From the NCBI RefSeq assembly GCF_000425945.1, contig NZ_AUEK01000008.1, forward strand, positions 434,001 through 498,000: a stretch of DNA of 64,000 nt, given 5' to 3'. A model generated the notes under the pieces. That model made no database searches. It was not told where the DNA came from and saw only the letters and a list, made by a program, of their open reading frames with translations. Below are positions 1 to 8,527 of the stretch, in pieces (position 1 is the first letter of the stretch; every line of letters begins with the position of its first letter). This DNA is from Candidatus Solirubrobacter pratensis. GTDB lineage: Bacteria; Actinomycetota; Thermoleophilia; Solirubrobacterales; Solirubrobacteraceae. The position numbers and the translations under genes were made by a program.

Positions 1-548
1 ACGGCGACCGGGTCCTCCTCGTCGAGCCGCAGCACGTGCATCAGCTGCTGCTCGAGCTTGGCCAGCGCCTCCTCGTCCTCGAGGTCCGGATGCACGAGCT
101 TGGCCCACGGGACCGTCGGGCACGGCAGGATCGTCCAGTTGAGCTCGCGCCGGCTCACGACCTCGCCGGACTCGCGCACCGCGGGCAGGCGGTCGCGGCC
201 GGAGCGCACGGGGTCGAGGTCGTCGAGCAGGCCGGGCGCGACGGGCCCCGAGAGCGTGATCGCGGCGCCGCGTTCGCGCCCGAGCGCGAGCAGCCGCTCG
301 CCGTACCACTCGGGCACGAACTCGAGCGTGTCGTCGGGGGCGTGCTCGATCCGCGCGCGCTTGACCCACGGGTCGAACCACGAGACGTCGACGAACTTCG
401 CCCCGCGCTTGTAGGCCTCCTCGGCGATCGCACGGACCAGGTACTCCTTCCCGGGCGCGCCGGAGAGCGAGACGATCTGGCCGGGTTGCACATTGGCGCC
501 GAACTCGACGGCCAGCTTCGCAAGACGGGCGAGCGTAACGTCATCCAT
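1..548 (-). CDS. M29-family aminopeptidase, N-terminal part (runs off the left edge)
   Basis: The minus-strand frame from the ATG at 548 is open to the window edge, giving about 182 residues that begin MDDVTLARLAKLAVEFGANV. The stretch with GAPGKEYLVRAIAEEAYKRG, then a VSWFDPWVKRAR-type strand and an FVPEWYGERLLALG helix, matches the N-terminal lobe of M29 metallo-aminopeptidases (AmpS/PepS type), cytosolic enzymes that remove N-terminal residues from peptides. The metal-binding and catalytic residues of this family lie in the C-terminal half, outside the window, so activity cannot be judged. It is divergent from the stress protein at 589, leaving about 40 bp for both promoters. Family assignment is by motif recognition and is fairly sure; substrate is unknown. 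Confidence 0.82.
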   Translation of the reverse strand, partial: MDDVTLARLAKLAVEFGANVQPGQIVSLSGAPGKEYLVRAIAEEAYKRGAKFVDVSWFDPWVKRARIEHAPDDTLEFVPEWYGERLLALGRERGAAITLSGPVAPGLLDDLDPVRSGRDRLPAVRESGEVVSRRELNWTILPCPTVPWAKLVHPDLEDEEALAKLEQQLMHVLRLDEEDPVA

Positions 549-588
549 GGGTGGGCGAGCGTAGTACACGCGTGCGAGGATCCCCGCG

Positions 589-1050
589 GTGCCCCGCTAT
601 CGCCATGTCCTCGTCGCGTTCGACGGCTCGCCCGATGCGGAGCTCGCGCTCGAGCACGCCGTCGCGCTCGCGCAGTCGGTGCGTGCCCGGCTGGCGCTCG
701 TGGCCGTGGTCGCTCCGCCGCCGTCGTTCGCCTGGCAGGCGCCCGGCGGCGTGCGCGCCGCACATGACGCGCAGCAGCAGGACCTGGACCAGCGGCTGCG
801 AGCGGCGGCGGACGGCGTCCCGGCCGACCTCTCGCTGACGACGCGGCTGCTCGACGGCGATCCCGCGCGCGAGATCCTCCGGGCAGCGCGCGAAGGCGAC
901 CACGACCTGATCGTGATGGGCTCGCGCGGGCGCGGGCGGGTCACCGCCGCGCTGCTCGGATCGGTGTCCAACCACGTCATGCACGACGCGCGAGTGCCGG
1001 TGATGATCGTCCACCGTCCGCACGACGACGAACCGGACCTCGCCGCATGA
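589..1050 (+). CDS. Universal stress protein (UspA family)
   Basis: 153 residues, a normal single-domain Usp length, starting at a GTG. It opens with the typical first strand (HVLVAFDGSPDAE, where the Asp contacts nucleotide) and near the C-terminus has the ATP-binding loop GSRGRGRVTAALLGSVS, fitting the G-2x-G-9x-G-S/T pattern of ATP-binding Usp proteins. Such proteins are cytosolic dimers induced by starvation or redox stress; the partner here is unknown. It is the first of three Usp-like genes within 7 kb, the others being at 5956 and 6571 on the opposite strand. Confidence 0.93.
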   Translation: MPRYRHVLVAFDGSPDAELALEHAVALAQSVRARLALVAVVAPPPSFAWQAPGGVRAAHDAQQQDLDQRLRAAADGVPADLSLTTRLLDGDPAREILRAAREGDHDLIVMGSRGRGRVTAALLGSVSNHVMHDARVPVMIVHRPHDDEPDLAA

Positions 1051-1097
1051 GGCTCGCGGTGCTGGACGTGTAGGCCCGGTTCATCGAGCGCGGGCGA

Positions 1098-1841
1098 TCA
1101 CTCCCCGGCCGAGCGGCGCGCGTGCTCGTCGATCAACGGGAGCGCCTCGTCGACCTGCTGCTCCCACCTGCCGGCTTCGGACCCGTACTCGTCGTGCAGC
1201 CGCCACCACTTGTACGGCGGGTTCTGGGGGTAGCCCTCGGGCGAGTCCTCCCACTCCTCCTGGCGTCCGAGCGCCGTGAGGTCGAGGTGGCTCCACGTGC
1301 TGCCCAGCGCCTCGTCGCCGCGGTTGTTGACGAAGTAGGTCCGGAACACCCGGTCGCCGTCGCGCAGGAACACGTTGGTGCCGTGCCACTCGTCCACGCC
1401 GAAGTCGGCGTCGAAGTCGTCGGTGATCGTGTACCAGGGGATGTCCCAGCCCATCCGTCGCTTCAAGCGCTCGATGTCCGGCTGCGGCGCGCGCGACGCG
1501 TACGCGAACGTGGTGTCGCGGGAGTTCAGGTGCGCGAGGTGAGCGACCTGGTCGGCCATCATCGAGCAGCCGGTGCAGCCGCTCTCCGGCCAGCCGCCCA
1601 CGCCGGGCTCGAAGAAGAAGCGGTAGACGATCAGCTGACGGCGCCCCTCGAACAGGTCGAGCAGCGTCACCGGCCCCTTCGGGCCCTCGAAGGCGTACTC
1701 CTTCTCCACGGCCATCCGCGGCATCCGGCGGCGCTCGGCGGCGAGCGCATCGTGCGCGCGGGTCAGCTCCTTCTCCTTCACGAGCAGGTGCCGGCGGGCG
1801 GCCTCCCACTCCTGCGGCGAGACGATCGGCGGGACGTTCAT
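1098..1841 (-). CDS. DUF899 thioredoxin-like protein
   Basis: 247 residues. It starts VSPQEWEAARRHLLVKEKEL-like and contains the DUF899 signature block: a KEYAFEGP strand, a LIVYRFFFEP strand and the CxxC-like motif ESGCTGCSMMAD at about residues 86-97, where a thioredoxin active site would sit. DUF899 proteins have a thioredoxin-like fold; their reaction is not established. An AAGGAG Shine-Dalgarno lies about 11 nt before the ATG. The gene follows the MFS exporter on the same strand after a 188-bp gap that holds two tandem palindromes (1917-1961), so it probably has its own TetR-like controlled promoter. Family call is firm; function is not known. Confidence 0.9.
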   Translation of the reverse strand: MNVPPIVSPQEWEAARRHLLVKEKELTRAHDALAAERRRMPRMAVEKEYAFEGPKGPVTLLDLFEGRRQLIVYRFFFEPGVGGWPESGCTGCSMMADQVAHLAHLNSRDTTFAYASRAPQPDIERLKRRMGWDIPWYTITDDFDADFGVDEWHGTNVFLRDGDRVFRTYFVNNRGDEALGSTWSHLDLTALGRQEEWEDSPEGYPQNPPYKWWRLHDEYGSEAGRWEQQVDEALPLIDEHARRSAGE

Positions 1842-1916
1842 GGCGATGCTTGCTCCTTGAGGTAGCCGTCGACGAACGAGTGACTCGGCGCGGCGATCGG
1901 GGCGATCCTGACCGAT

Positions 1917-1961
1917 GTGTCACTCACGGGTTACACTCTAGGCGTAACTCGCGGGTTACGC
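1917..1961. promoter_or_regulatory. Tandem 20-bp palindromic operators
   Basis: Two 20-bp inverted repeats lie side by side: GTGTCACTCACGGGTTACAC at 1917-1936 (one arm mismatch) and GCGTAACTCGCGGGTTACGC at 1942-1961 (perfect 7-6-7). They match each other at 16 of 20 positions and their centres are 25 bp apart. This is the size and symmetry expected of TetR-type operators. They lie 76-120 bp upstream of the DUF899 start at 1841 and just beyond the end of the MFS gene. No TetR gene is in the immediate neighbourhood. Confidence 0.7.
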
Positions 1962-2029
1962 AACCCCGTCCGTCGCAGCGACCGCACCTCGCCACCCCGC
2001 CGGAGAGCTCGGCACGTCCGCAGATTGCG

Positions 2030-3463
2030 TTACGTGTGCGAAACCGCCGTGGGGGGCGCGTCGGACCGGCCGCGCTCTCGCGGCGTGCCGGGTTGTCCGG
2101 ATGTCGCGGGGATTCGCATCGCGATCACGATGCCCGCGAGCGAGACCACGGCGAGGACGATCATCGCCGCGACGTAGGTGCCGTTCCCGGATGCGAGGTC
2201 CGAGACGAGGATCGTGCCGGCGATCGCGGTGCCGAACGACGAGCCGAGGTTCGAGACGCTGCGCGAGAGCCCGGAGATATCGCCCTGCAGCGCCTCGGGG
2301 AAGCTCGACTGCACGACGTTGACCGACGGCGTCAGCATCACCCCGGTCCCGAGTCCGATCAGCAGCAGGCCAGGCCCGAACGCGATCACGCGAGAGGACG
2401 CACCGACGAGGGCGAGCAGCACGCCGATCCCCGCCGCGGTGACGATGAAGCCGGTCATGATCAGCGTTCTCTGGGCGTGCCGCTTGGCGAGCCGCTCGGC
2501 GGCGAGCGACGAGACGAGCACACCGACCGTCGCGGCCGTGAAGATCACACCGGTTTCGATCGCGTTGTAGCCGCGCACCTCCTGCAGGAACACGGCGACG
2601 ACGAATGAGACGCCCATCAGCAGCAGCCACTGAAGGTTCTGGGTCACGAGCGCGAGGTTCGAGGTGCGGTTGCGGAACAGGCGCAGCGTGAGCAGCGGCT
2701 CCTTCCCGGCACGCTCGCGGCCGCGGGTGTAGAGGAAAAACCAGACCAGGAACGCGACACCGGCGGCAATCAGCGCGACCATCAGCACGAGATCCGTGTC
2801 GGCCTGCAAGATCCCGAACACGACGAAGAACATCCCGACGGCTGACAGAACCGCGCCGAGCACGTCGAACGTGCGCGTCGGATCCGCCGGCAGCGGGTCG
2901 CGGACATGGCGGCTGAGGACGATGATCGCGACGATCACCATCGCCTGGAAGATGAAGGCCGCGCGCCAGCTGATCGCACTCGTGATCACGCCTCCGATCA
3001 GCGGCCCGGCCGCCGCGCCGATGCCGCCCATCCCGCTGATCAGGCCGAACGCTCTCGCGCGCGACGTGAGGTCGGCGAACGCGAGCGTCGTGAGGATGTA
3101 GACCGGCGGGATCAGCAGCGCCGTACCGACGCCCTCGAAGATCGAATTGCCGAGGATCAGGATCCCGAGCCCGGGCGCGGCCGCGCTCAGCAGCGCACCG
3201 ACGCCATAGAGCGCGAGACCGACGATGAAGCAACGCTTGCGGCCGAAGCGGTCGGTCAGCTTGCTGCACGGGATCATCAGGATCGCCATGACCAGCAGGA
3301 ACAGCGTGATCGCCAGCTGCACGCCGGTGACGGTCGTGTCGAGATCGCGACTGATGTCGCTGATCATGACGTTCATGTTCGAGCCCGCGAAGCTGCAGAT
3401 GAACTGCGCGAGCGCCAGCGGCGCGAGCATGCGACGCGACTCCCGAGCCGATCTCCCACTCAT
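2030..3463 (-). CDS. MFS drug-efflux-type transporter (DHA2-like, 14 TM)
   Basis: 477 residues from the ATG at 3463, chosen over an upstream start at 3508 because GGGAGG sits 8 nt before it. The protein is a series of hydrophobic segments with the MFS motif A loop LTDRFGRKR between helices 2 and 3 and a motif C-like GPLIGG in helix 5. The length and the extra central helices fit the 14-helix DHA2 drug:H+ antiporters, inner-membrane exporters of toxic organic compounds. The tail after the last helix is hydrophilic. Substrate cannot be inferred. No adjacent regulator is encoded; the downstream gap holds the tandem operators. Confidence 0.88.
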   Translation of the reverse strand: MSGRSARESRRMLAPLALAQFICSFAGSNMNVMISDISRDLDTTVTGVQLAITLFLLVMAILMIPCSKLTDRFGRKRCFIVGLALYGVGALLSAAAPGLGILILGNSIFEGVGTALLIPPVYILTTLAFADLTSRARAFGLISGMGGIGAAAGPLIGGVITSAISWRAAFIFQAMVIVAIIVLSRHVRDPLPADPTRTFDVLGAVLSAVGMFFVVFGILQADTDLVLMVALIAAGVAFLVWFFLYTRGRERAGKEPLLTLRLFRNRTSNLALVTQNLQWLLLMGVSFVVAVFLQEVRGYNAIETGVIFTAATVGVLVSSLAAERLAKRHAQRTLIMTGFIVTAAGIGVLLALVGASSRVIAFGPGLLLIGLGTGVMLTPSVNVVQSSFPEALQGDISGLSRSVSNLGSSFGTAIAGTILVSDLASGNGTYVAAMIVLAVVSLAGIVIAMRIPATSGQPGTPRERGRSDAPPTAVSHT

Positions 3464-3693
3464 GGCGACAGCCTCCCGCGCCCGGGCATGACCGCGCGTC
3501 ATCCCCAACGGGTGATGCGCACACCGCTTGGCCCTACTCCGCTGTTCGGCCGCCTTGTGCTCCTGGTCGACGTCCCCCGGGATCAGACCCCTTCGGGGGA
3601 AAGCCCGGGGAAAGAGAACCCTGAAATCGCCGCTTCAGGCTGGCCTGAGTCCACCCGCCGCCCGCAGCTACGCACGGTTGCCGAAACCCCGCG

Positions 3694-3714
3694 ATCCCGC
3701 CGTCTAGGCGGGAT
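3694..3714 (-). terminator. Hairpin downstream of tRNA-Ser
   Basis: ATCCCGCC at 3694-3701 and GGCGGGAT at 3707-3714 form a perfect 8-bp stem with a 5-nt loop, 15 bp past the 3' end of the minus-strand tRNA-Ser. A GGGGTTT run follows on the minus strand, so a factor-independent terminator is likely though the T-run is short. Confidence 0.55.
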
Positions 3715-3729
3715 ACGCAGGGTCTGAGG

Positions 3730-3816
3730 CGGAGGGGGAGGGATTCGAACCCTCGGTACGGTTGCCCGCACAACGGTTTTCGAGACCGCCCGATTCAACC
3801 ACTCTCGCACCCCTCC
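3730..3816 (-). tRNA. tRNA-Ser(CGA)
   Basis: The minus strand folds into a class II tRNA of about 87 nt. The acceptor stem GGAGGGG pairs with CCCCTCC and is followed by discriminator G. The anticodon loop CTCGAAA has CGA at the anticodon, there is a long variable arm, and the T-loop is GGTTCGAATCC. No CCA is encoded. It reads UCG serine codons. It lies 27 bp downstream of tadA on the same strand. Confidence 0.95.
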
Positions 3817-3843
3817 GGATGCGGGTTGTGAGGGTAGCGATCC

Positions 3844-4518
3844 TCAGCGGCGGGCGGCGAAGAAATCCTTCAGGAGCGCCGCGCACTCGGGCTGCAGCAC
3901 GCCGGCGGTGACGCTCGGGCGGTGGTTCAGGCGCGGCTCCGCGAGGATGTCGAGGACCGAGCCGGCGGCGCCCGCCTTCGGGTCCGTCGTGCCGTAGACG
4001 ACGCGCGGGACGCGCGCAAGCACGATCGCCCCCGCGCACATGGCGCAGGGCTCGAGCGTGACGTAGAGCGTCGTGCCGAGCAGGCGCCAGTGCCCGATCG
4101 CCTCGGCGGCGGCGCGCAGCGCGATCATCTCCGCGTGCGCGCTGGGGTCCTGCCGCAGCTCGCGCTCGTTGTGGCCGCGCGCGATCACCTCGCCGGACGC
4201 GTCGACGACGATCGCTCCGACGGGCACGTCGTCGTGGGCGATCGCGAGCTCCGCCTCCCGGATCGCCAGGCGCATGAGGGCCTCGTCGGCGATCGCCGCC
4301 TCCGGCGGCGTCTCTGCGCGGACCGGCGATTCGGCGCCAGGCGTCTCGGCGCGCGTCGGCGTCTTCGCGCCCGCCGGCACCGCGCCGTCCGCCGGCATCC
4401 CAGCCGCCGGCGGCAGCTCGGCACCCGCCGGCATCCCCGCGCGGCGCGGCGTCTCGGCGCCCGGCGGGCTCCCGTCCGCCGGCGGCGGATTGTCACTGTC
4501 TCGGCGCGGTTTCGTCAC
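3844..4518 (-). CDS. tadA: tRNA-specific adenosine deaminase TadA with a long N-terminal extension
   Basis: 224 residues from a GTG. The C-terminal ~145 residues are a complete deaminase: zinc/catalytic HAE at His128-Glu130, the PCAMC motif with Cys158 and Cys161, and the LNHRP-type C-terminal segment seen in TadA. The enzyme converts A34 of tRNA-Arg(ACG) to inosine; that tRNA is present at 62655. The first ~75 residues are Pro/Ala/Gly/Glu-rich with repeated GMPA and RAETP units and no predicted fold. Bacterial TadA is usually about 150-170 residues, so either this tail is real and disordered or translation starts later, for example at the internal Met82. The gene is divergent from the subtilase and precedes tRNA-Ser. 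Confidence 0.88.
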   Translation of the reverse strand: MTKPRRDSDNPPPADGSPPGAETPRRAGMPAGAELPPAAGMPADGAVPAGAKTPTRAETPGAESPVRAETPPEAAIADEALMRLAIREAELAIAHDDVPVGAIVVDASGEVIARGHNERELRQDPSAHAEMIALRAAAEAIGHWRLLGTTLYVTLEPCAMCAGAIVLARVPRVVYGTTDPKAGAAGSVLDILAEPRLNHRPSVTAGVLQPECAALLKDFFAARR

Positions 4519-4619
4519 AGTTTCGGCACACGTTGGGGTTGTCGCGGAACTCTGGGCAGTCGATCATGTTCTAGACCGCGACGGGCTCCCCCGCTCCGGC
4601 CCGTCAGCTCCCCACGCCC

Positions 4620-5963
4620 ATGCCTCGCGCCCTCCTGCCGCCCATTCTGCTGCTCGCGCTCGCTTGCGCGCTGCCCGCCGCCGCGTCCGCCGACGACGGT
4701 CTCGCCGGGCCCCCCGATGCCCGCTACCGCCCGAGCGAGGTCGTGGTCCGCTACGCCGCCACCGGGGCGCACGCGTCCCGTGTGGGCGTGGACGGCACGC
4801 GCACGCGCGTGGTCAAGGTCGCCGCCGGCAAGAGCCTGGCGAGCGCGATGCGGGCGCTCCGCAGGCGGCCGGGCGTGCTGAGCGCGACGCCGAACATGGT
4901 TGCCCATGCCTCCGGCTACATCCCGCCCGATCCCGGCAACGCCAACGCGCCGACCGGCTGGCAGCAGCTGCAGTGGAACTTCCTGCCGGGCACCGGCGTC
5001 AACGCGCCGGATGCGTGGCAGCACCTGCTCGCGGCCGGGCATCCCGGCGGCCGCGGCGTGACGGTCGCGGTGCTGGACACCGGCGTCGCGTATGCGGATC
5101 ACAAGCGCTTCAAGCGCTCGCCCGACTTCCCGAACGGCCGCTTCGTGAAGGGCTACGACTTCGTCGATCGCGACGCGTTCCCCAACGACGAGAACGGCCA
5201 CGGGACGCACGTCGCGGGGACGATCGCCGAGGGCACCGGCAACAACGTCGGCGTCACCGGCCTCGCCTACGGCGTGAAGCTGATGCCGGTGCGCGTGCTG
5301 GACCGCGACGGCGAGGGCGACTCGGCGTCGATCTCGTCGGGCATTCGCTGGGCGGCCGATCACGGCGCGAAGATCATCAACCTCTCGTTCGAGTTCGGCT
5401 CGGGCGTGACGCGCCAGCAGATCCCGGACATCCTGAGCGCGCTGCGCCACGCGCGCGCCAAGGGCACGCTGGTCGTGGGCGCGTCGGGCAACGCGGCCGC
5501 GCAGGCCGTCGCCTATCCGGCGCGCTCGAGCGACGTGCTGTCGGTCGGGGCGACGACCCAGCACGGCTGCCAGGCCGACTACTCCAACGAGGGGCAGGAC
5601 CTCGACGTGGTGGCGCCCGGCGGCGGTCCGGACGCGCCGCTCGAGGGCGACCCGTCGTGCCATCCGAACGATCCCGTGGGCGGCGACATCTACCAGATGA
5701 CCTTCGCCAACGACGGGAGCGTGCGGCGCTTCGGCCTCCCGAGCGGCTACATCGGCACTTCGATGGCCGCGCCCCACGCCGCCGCGACGGCGGCGCTGGT
5801 CGTCGCGTCGGGCATCCTCGGCCCCAACCCGTCGCCGGCGGCGATCGAGCGGCGGCTCGAGACCACGGCGCACGACCTCGGCGCGCCGGGACAGGACGCA
5901 CGCTACGGCTGGGGGCTGATCGACGCCGCCGCGGCGACGGACCCGGCGATCCCCGTCAGGTAG
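4620..5963 (+). CDS. Secreted subtilisin-like serine protease (S8)
   Basis: 447 residues. An N-terminal signal peptide with a Leu/Ala-rich core ends near ALPAAASA (residue ~24). A short propeptide-like region (about 37-95) resembles an I9 inhibitor prodomain. The peptidase domain carries the full triad: Asp153 in VAVLDTGV, His194 in NGHGTHVAG and Ser381 in GTSMAAPH. The oxyanion Asn291 lies in GASGN. It is exported and presumably self-activating, degrading extracellular protein. No C-terminal anchor is visible, so it should be free or loosely wall-bound. Two Cys in the 316-347 region may form a disulfide. It overlaps the convergent stress-protein gene by 8 bp. Confidence 0.95.
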   Translation: MPRALLPPILLLALACALPAAASADDGLAGPPDARYRPSEVVVRYAATGAHASRVGVDGTRTRVVKVAAGKSLASAMRALRRRPGVLSATPNMVAHASGYIPPDPGNANAPTGWQQLQWNFLPGTGVNAPDAWQHLLAAGHPGGRGVTVAVLDTGVAYADHKRFKRSPDFPNGRFVKGYDFVDRDAFPNDENGHGTHVAGTIAEGTGNNVGVTGLAYGVKLMPVRVLDRDGEGDSASISSGIRWAADHGAKIINLSFEFGSGVTRQQIPDILSALRHARAKGTLVVGASGNAAAQAVAYPARSSDVLSVGATTQHGCQADYSNEGQDLDVVAPGGGPDAPLEGDPSCHPNDPVGGDIYQMTFANDGSVRRFGLPSGYIGTSMAAPHAAATAALVVASGILGPNPSPAAIERRLETTAHDLGAPGQDARYGWGLIDAAAATDPAIPVR

Positions 5964-6399
5964 TCCGCACGATCAGCACCGAGCACGGCGCGTGGTGCGA
6001 GACCTTGTTCGGCACGGAGCCGAGCAGGAACCGGCGCGCGCCGGTCATTCCCTTGTTGCCGACCACGATCAGATCGGCGTCGCGCTCCTCGGCCACGTCG
6101 AGGATCGCGTCGGCGGGGTCGCCCTCGCGCGCGAACGTCTCGACGTCCAGGCCCGCCTCGCGCACCTCGTCGGCGGCGTCGCTGAGCGTCGCGTCGACGT
6201 CCTCGCGCGGGTTGATCATCCACTGCAGATCCTCGGGCGCCTGGCGCGCCTCCTCGCGCAGCCGCGCCTGCGGGACGGGCTCGTAGGCGGACACCAGGAA
6301 TACCGCCGCACCGACCGACTTGGCGAGGTCGATCGCATCCTGGACCGCCTTGCGCGCCGTGTCGGAACCGTCAGTGCCCACCACGATCGACCGGAACAT
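5956..6399 (-). CDS. Universal stress protein (UspA family)
   Basis: 147 residues if started at MFRSIVVGTDGSD (ATG at 6399), which aligns with the usual Usp start; an upstream ATG at 6420 would add seven residues. The first strand carries the nucleotide-contacting Asp, and the C-terminal loop GNKGMTGARRFLLGSVPNKV fits the ATP-binding G-2x-G-9x-G-S pattern. An internal Trp-rich DLQWMINP insert is unusual but within the variable region. Probably a stress-induced cytosolic dimer. It converges on the subtilase with an 8-bp overlap. Confidence 0.92.
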   Translation of the reverse strand: MFRSIVVGTDGSDTARKAVQDAIDLAKSVGAAVFLVSAYEPVPQARLREEARQAPEDLQWMINPREDVDATLSDAADEVREAGLDVETFAREGDPADAILDVAEERDADLIVVGNKGMTGARRFLLGSVPNKVSHHAPCSVLIVRTT

Positions 6400-6442
6400 G
6401 CCGCGATCATAAACAGGCACCGCGGCGCTGCTCGCCGGTTCC

Positions 6443-6526
6443 TCAGAGCTTCACGATGGCGATGATCGCGCTGATGATGACCAGCACGACGATCGCGACC
6501 TGCATCCAGATCCAGAAGGGGTTCAA
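6443..6526 (-). CDS. 27-residue single-helix membrane microprotein
   Basis: A short frame starts at TTG (6526) and ends with TGA (6443). Its product begins MNPFWIWMQVAI and continues as an almost uninterrupted Val/Ile/Leu helix ending AIVKL. A TGAGGG Shine-Dalgarno lies close upstream. The aromatic N-terminus, about 20-residue hydrophobic core and Lys near the end look like a single transmembrane segment. It sits between two stress-protein genes on the same strand. I do not recognise a family. Coding status rests on composition and the ribosome site only. Confidence 0.5.
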   Translation of the reverse strand: MNPFWIWMQVAIVVLVIISAIIAIVKL

Positions 6527-6570
6527 GGCCCTCAGAGCCTAGACACGCGCCCCGCGCCACGCGGAGACCT

Positions 6571-7008
6571 TCAGACATGCGCCTCCGCGCGGCCGCTCGC
6601 GGTGACCGTGGTGACCGGCAGCCCGAGGCCCGCGGCCTTGCTCGGCAGGTCGAGCTTGAGCCAGCGCGACACGCGCGACGGCAGCGTCGAGATGATGATC
6701 TCGTCGAAGCCGTGGACGTTGATCGCGTCCTGGATTGCGGCGAGTGGCTCCGGATCGCCGACGATGCCCTCGACGTGGCTCCCGGCCGCCCGCTCGAGCA
6801 GCGGGACGGCGAGCTCGAGCGTCTGCTCCGCCTCGCTGGTCGACTGGTCTTCCGGATCCACCAGCCGGTGGAGGCCATGCGGCGTGTTCGGCACCAGCAG
6901 GGTGAACTGGGCGCGACCTCGCGCGGCCCGCTCCTTGACCGCGTCGATCAGCGCCGGCGTGGCAGCCGTGCGGTTGGCGACGACCAGGACTCTTGCAGCG
7001 GATTCCAT
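6571..7008 (-). CDS. Usp-like protein of unknown role
   Basis: 145 residues from the ATG at 7008, which has GGGAG 7 nt upstream. The fold pattern is Usp-like: a first strand ARVLVVANRTAAT, a middle GIVGDPEPLAAIQDAI segment and the ending EIIISTLPSRVSRWLKLDLP. The canonical ATP-binding glycine loop is replaced by STLPSRVSRW, as in the non-ATP-binding Usp group found in actinobacteria. Many such proteins carry the motif DEIIISTLP. It precedes the membrane microprotein and the Usp at 5956 on the same strand and could be co-transcribed with them. Partner unknown. Confidence 0.82.
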   Translation of the reverse strand: MESAARVLVVANRTAATPALIDAVKERAARGRAQFTLLVPNTPHGLHRLVDPEDQSTSEAEQTLELAVPLLERAAGSHVEGIVGDPEPLAAIQDAINVHGFDEIIISTLPSRVSRWLKLDLPSKAAGLGLPVTTVTASGRAEAHV

Positions 7009-7144
7009 TGACCGCTCCCTTCGGTGGGCTTGTATTGATTGTCGCAAGCCGAGCCAGACCGTCAACAGGAAGAGGTCCGCGTGCGATCTCCGCAGGGCAC
7101 GATCAGGCCCGGCAGGCGGCGATCCGCACCGCCGCCCGCGCTGC

Positions 7145-8527
7145 TCACCTCGCGATCGCGGCGCGCAGGCGCCTCGCCGCCTCCGCCAGGGCGGCCTCGG
7201 GCAGCCGCGAGTAGCCGAGGATCAGCGCCGGCCCGCCCGTGCCGGGCATACCGTGCGGCCCGAGCGGCTCGACCGCGACGCCGTTCGCCGCCGCGGCGGC
7301 GACGACGTCCGCCTCGGCCCTGCCGTCCGGGAGGCCGACCAGAACGTGCAGTCCAGCGGGGGAGCCCGCCGCGGGCAGCTCCGGCAGCTCGCGCAGCAGC
7401 GCTTCGCGCCGGCGGCGGTAGAGCGGGCGCGTCTGGCGCAGGTGGCGATCGAGCTCGCCGCGAGCGAGGAAGGCGGCGAGCGTGAGTTGCTCGAGCACCG
7501 GCGTCCCGAGGTCGGACAGGCGCTTCTCCGCCGCCACCTCGGCCGCCATGTGCGAGGGCAGCACCGCCCAGCCGAGACGCAGGCCGGGCGCGAGTGTCTT
7601 GGACACCGAATGCGCGTGGACGACGTGCTCGGGCGCGAGCCCCTGGACGGCGCCGACCGGCTGCCGGTCGTAGCGGTACTCGGCGTCGTAGTCGTCCTCG
7701 ATCACCAGCGCGCCGGTCCGCCGCGCCCACGCGGCGAGCGCGGCACGCCGCGCGGCGGAGAGCACGACGCCGGTCGGGAACTGATGCGCGGGCGTGACGA
7801 GCACGGCGTCCACGTCCGCGGCCGCGAGCGCGGCGACGTCGATGCCGTCCTCGTCGACGCCGATCGCGACGAGCTGCATCCCGTGGTGCGTCAGCAGCGC
7901 GCGCGTCGCGTGGTGCGACGGGGTCTCGACGGCCAGCCGGACCGCCCCGCGGGCGCGCAGCACGCGGGCGACGAGGGCAAGGACCTCGGCGACGCCACCG
8001 CACACCACGATCCGCGACGGGTCCGCGTCGACGCCGCGCACCCGGCCGAGGTACTCCGCGAGCGCGGTCCGCAGCGCCGGGTGCCCGGCGGGATCGGGGT
8101 AGCCGAGGTCCGCGTCGAGCGCCTCCGCCAGTGCCCGCCGCTGGGCCGCCGCCCACGCGCGACGCGGGAACAGCGCGAGGTCCGGCGTGCCCGGGCGCAG
8201 GTCGTAGCGGGGCGCGGCCTCGCGAGCGCCCGGCACCGGTTGCGGGCGCCGCTCGGCCACCGCGGCGACCACCGGAGCCGAGCCTCGCCGTACCGCCAGG
8301 TAGCCCTCGGCGACCAACTGTCCATACGCCTCCACCACGACGCCACGTGAGACGCCGAGCTCGGCGGCGAGCGCCCGCGACGAAGGCAGGCGCATCCCGG
8401 CCGGGAGTCGCCCTGACCCGACCGCCTCCCGCACCTGCGCCTCCAGCTGCGCCCGGAGCGGCACCGCCCCGTCGCGCGCGAGGGCGAGCAGCAGCTCCGG
8501 CGCCGAAGTGGTCCTGTTCACGGGCAT
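7145..8527 (-). CDS. MocR/PdxR-type regulator (GntR HTH fused to aminotransferase domain)
   Basis: 460 residues. Residues ~15-85 are a GntR winged helix ([20 protein letters not shown] is the recognition region). Residues ~105-460 form a fold-type I aminotransferase domain with the PLP lysine in [15 protein letters not shown] and the upstream [14 protein letters not shown] loop. MocR regulators bind PLP or a PLP-amino acid adduct and act on a divergent neighbour. Here that neighbour is an EamA exporter 47 bp away, suggesting control of export of an amino acid or related amine. Direct and inverted copies of GGTCC-containing half-sites lie at its 5' end (8508-8554), so it is probably autoregulated. 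Confidence 0.93.
   Translation of the reverse strand: MPVNRTTSAPELLLALARDGAVPLRAQLEAQVREAVGSGRLPAGMRLPSSRALAAELGVSRGVVVEAYGQLVAEGYLAVRRGSAPVVAAVAERRPQPVPGAREAAPRYDLRPGTPDLALFPRRAWAAAQRRALAEALDADLGYPDPAGHPALRTALAEYLGRVRGVDADPSRIVVCGGVAEVLALVARVLRARGAVRLAVETPSHHATRALLTHHGMQLVAIGVDEDGIDVAALAAADVDAVLVTPAHQFPTGVVLSAARRAALAAWARRTGALVIEDDYDAEYRYDRQPVGAVQGLAPEHVVHAHSVSKTLAPGLRLGWAVLPSHMAAEVAAEKRLSDLGTPVLEQLTLAAFLARGELDRHLRQTRPLYRRRREALLRELPELPAAGSPAGLHVLVGLPDGRAEADVVAAAAANGVAVEPLGPHGMPGTGGPALILGYSRLPEAALAEAARRLRAAIAR

Noticed and set aside
3588..3660. CCCC-TTC-GGGG hairpins as a riboswitch or attachment site at tRNA-Ser
   Set aside because: Short GC hairpins are expected at this composition; there is no integrase gene and no repeated tRNA 3' end downstream.
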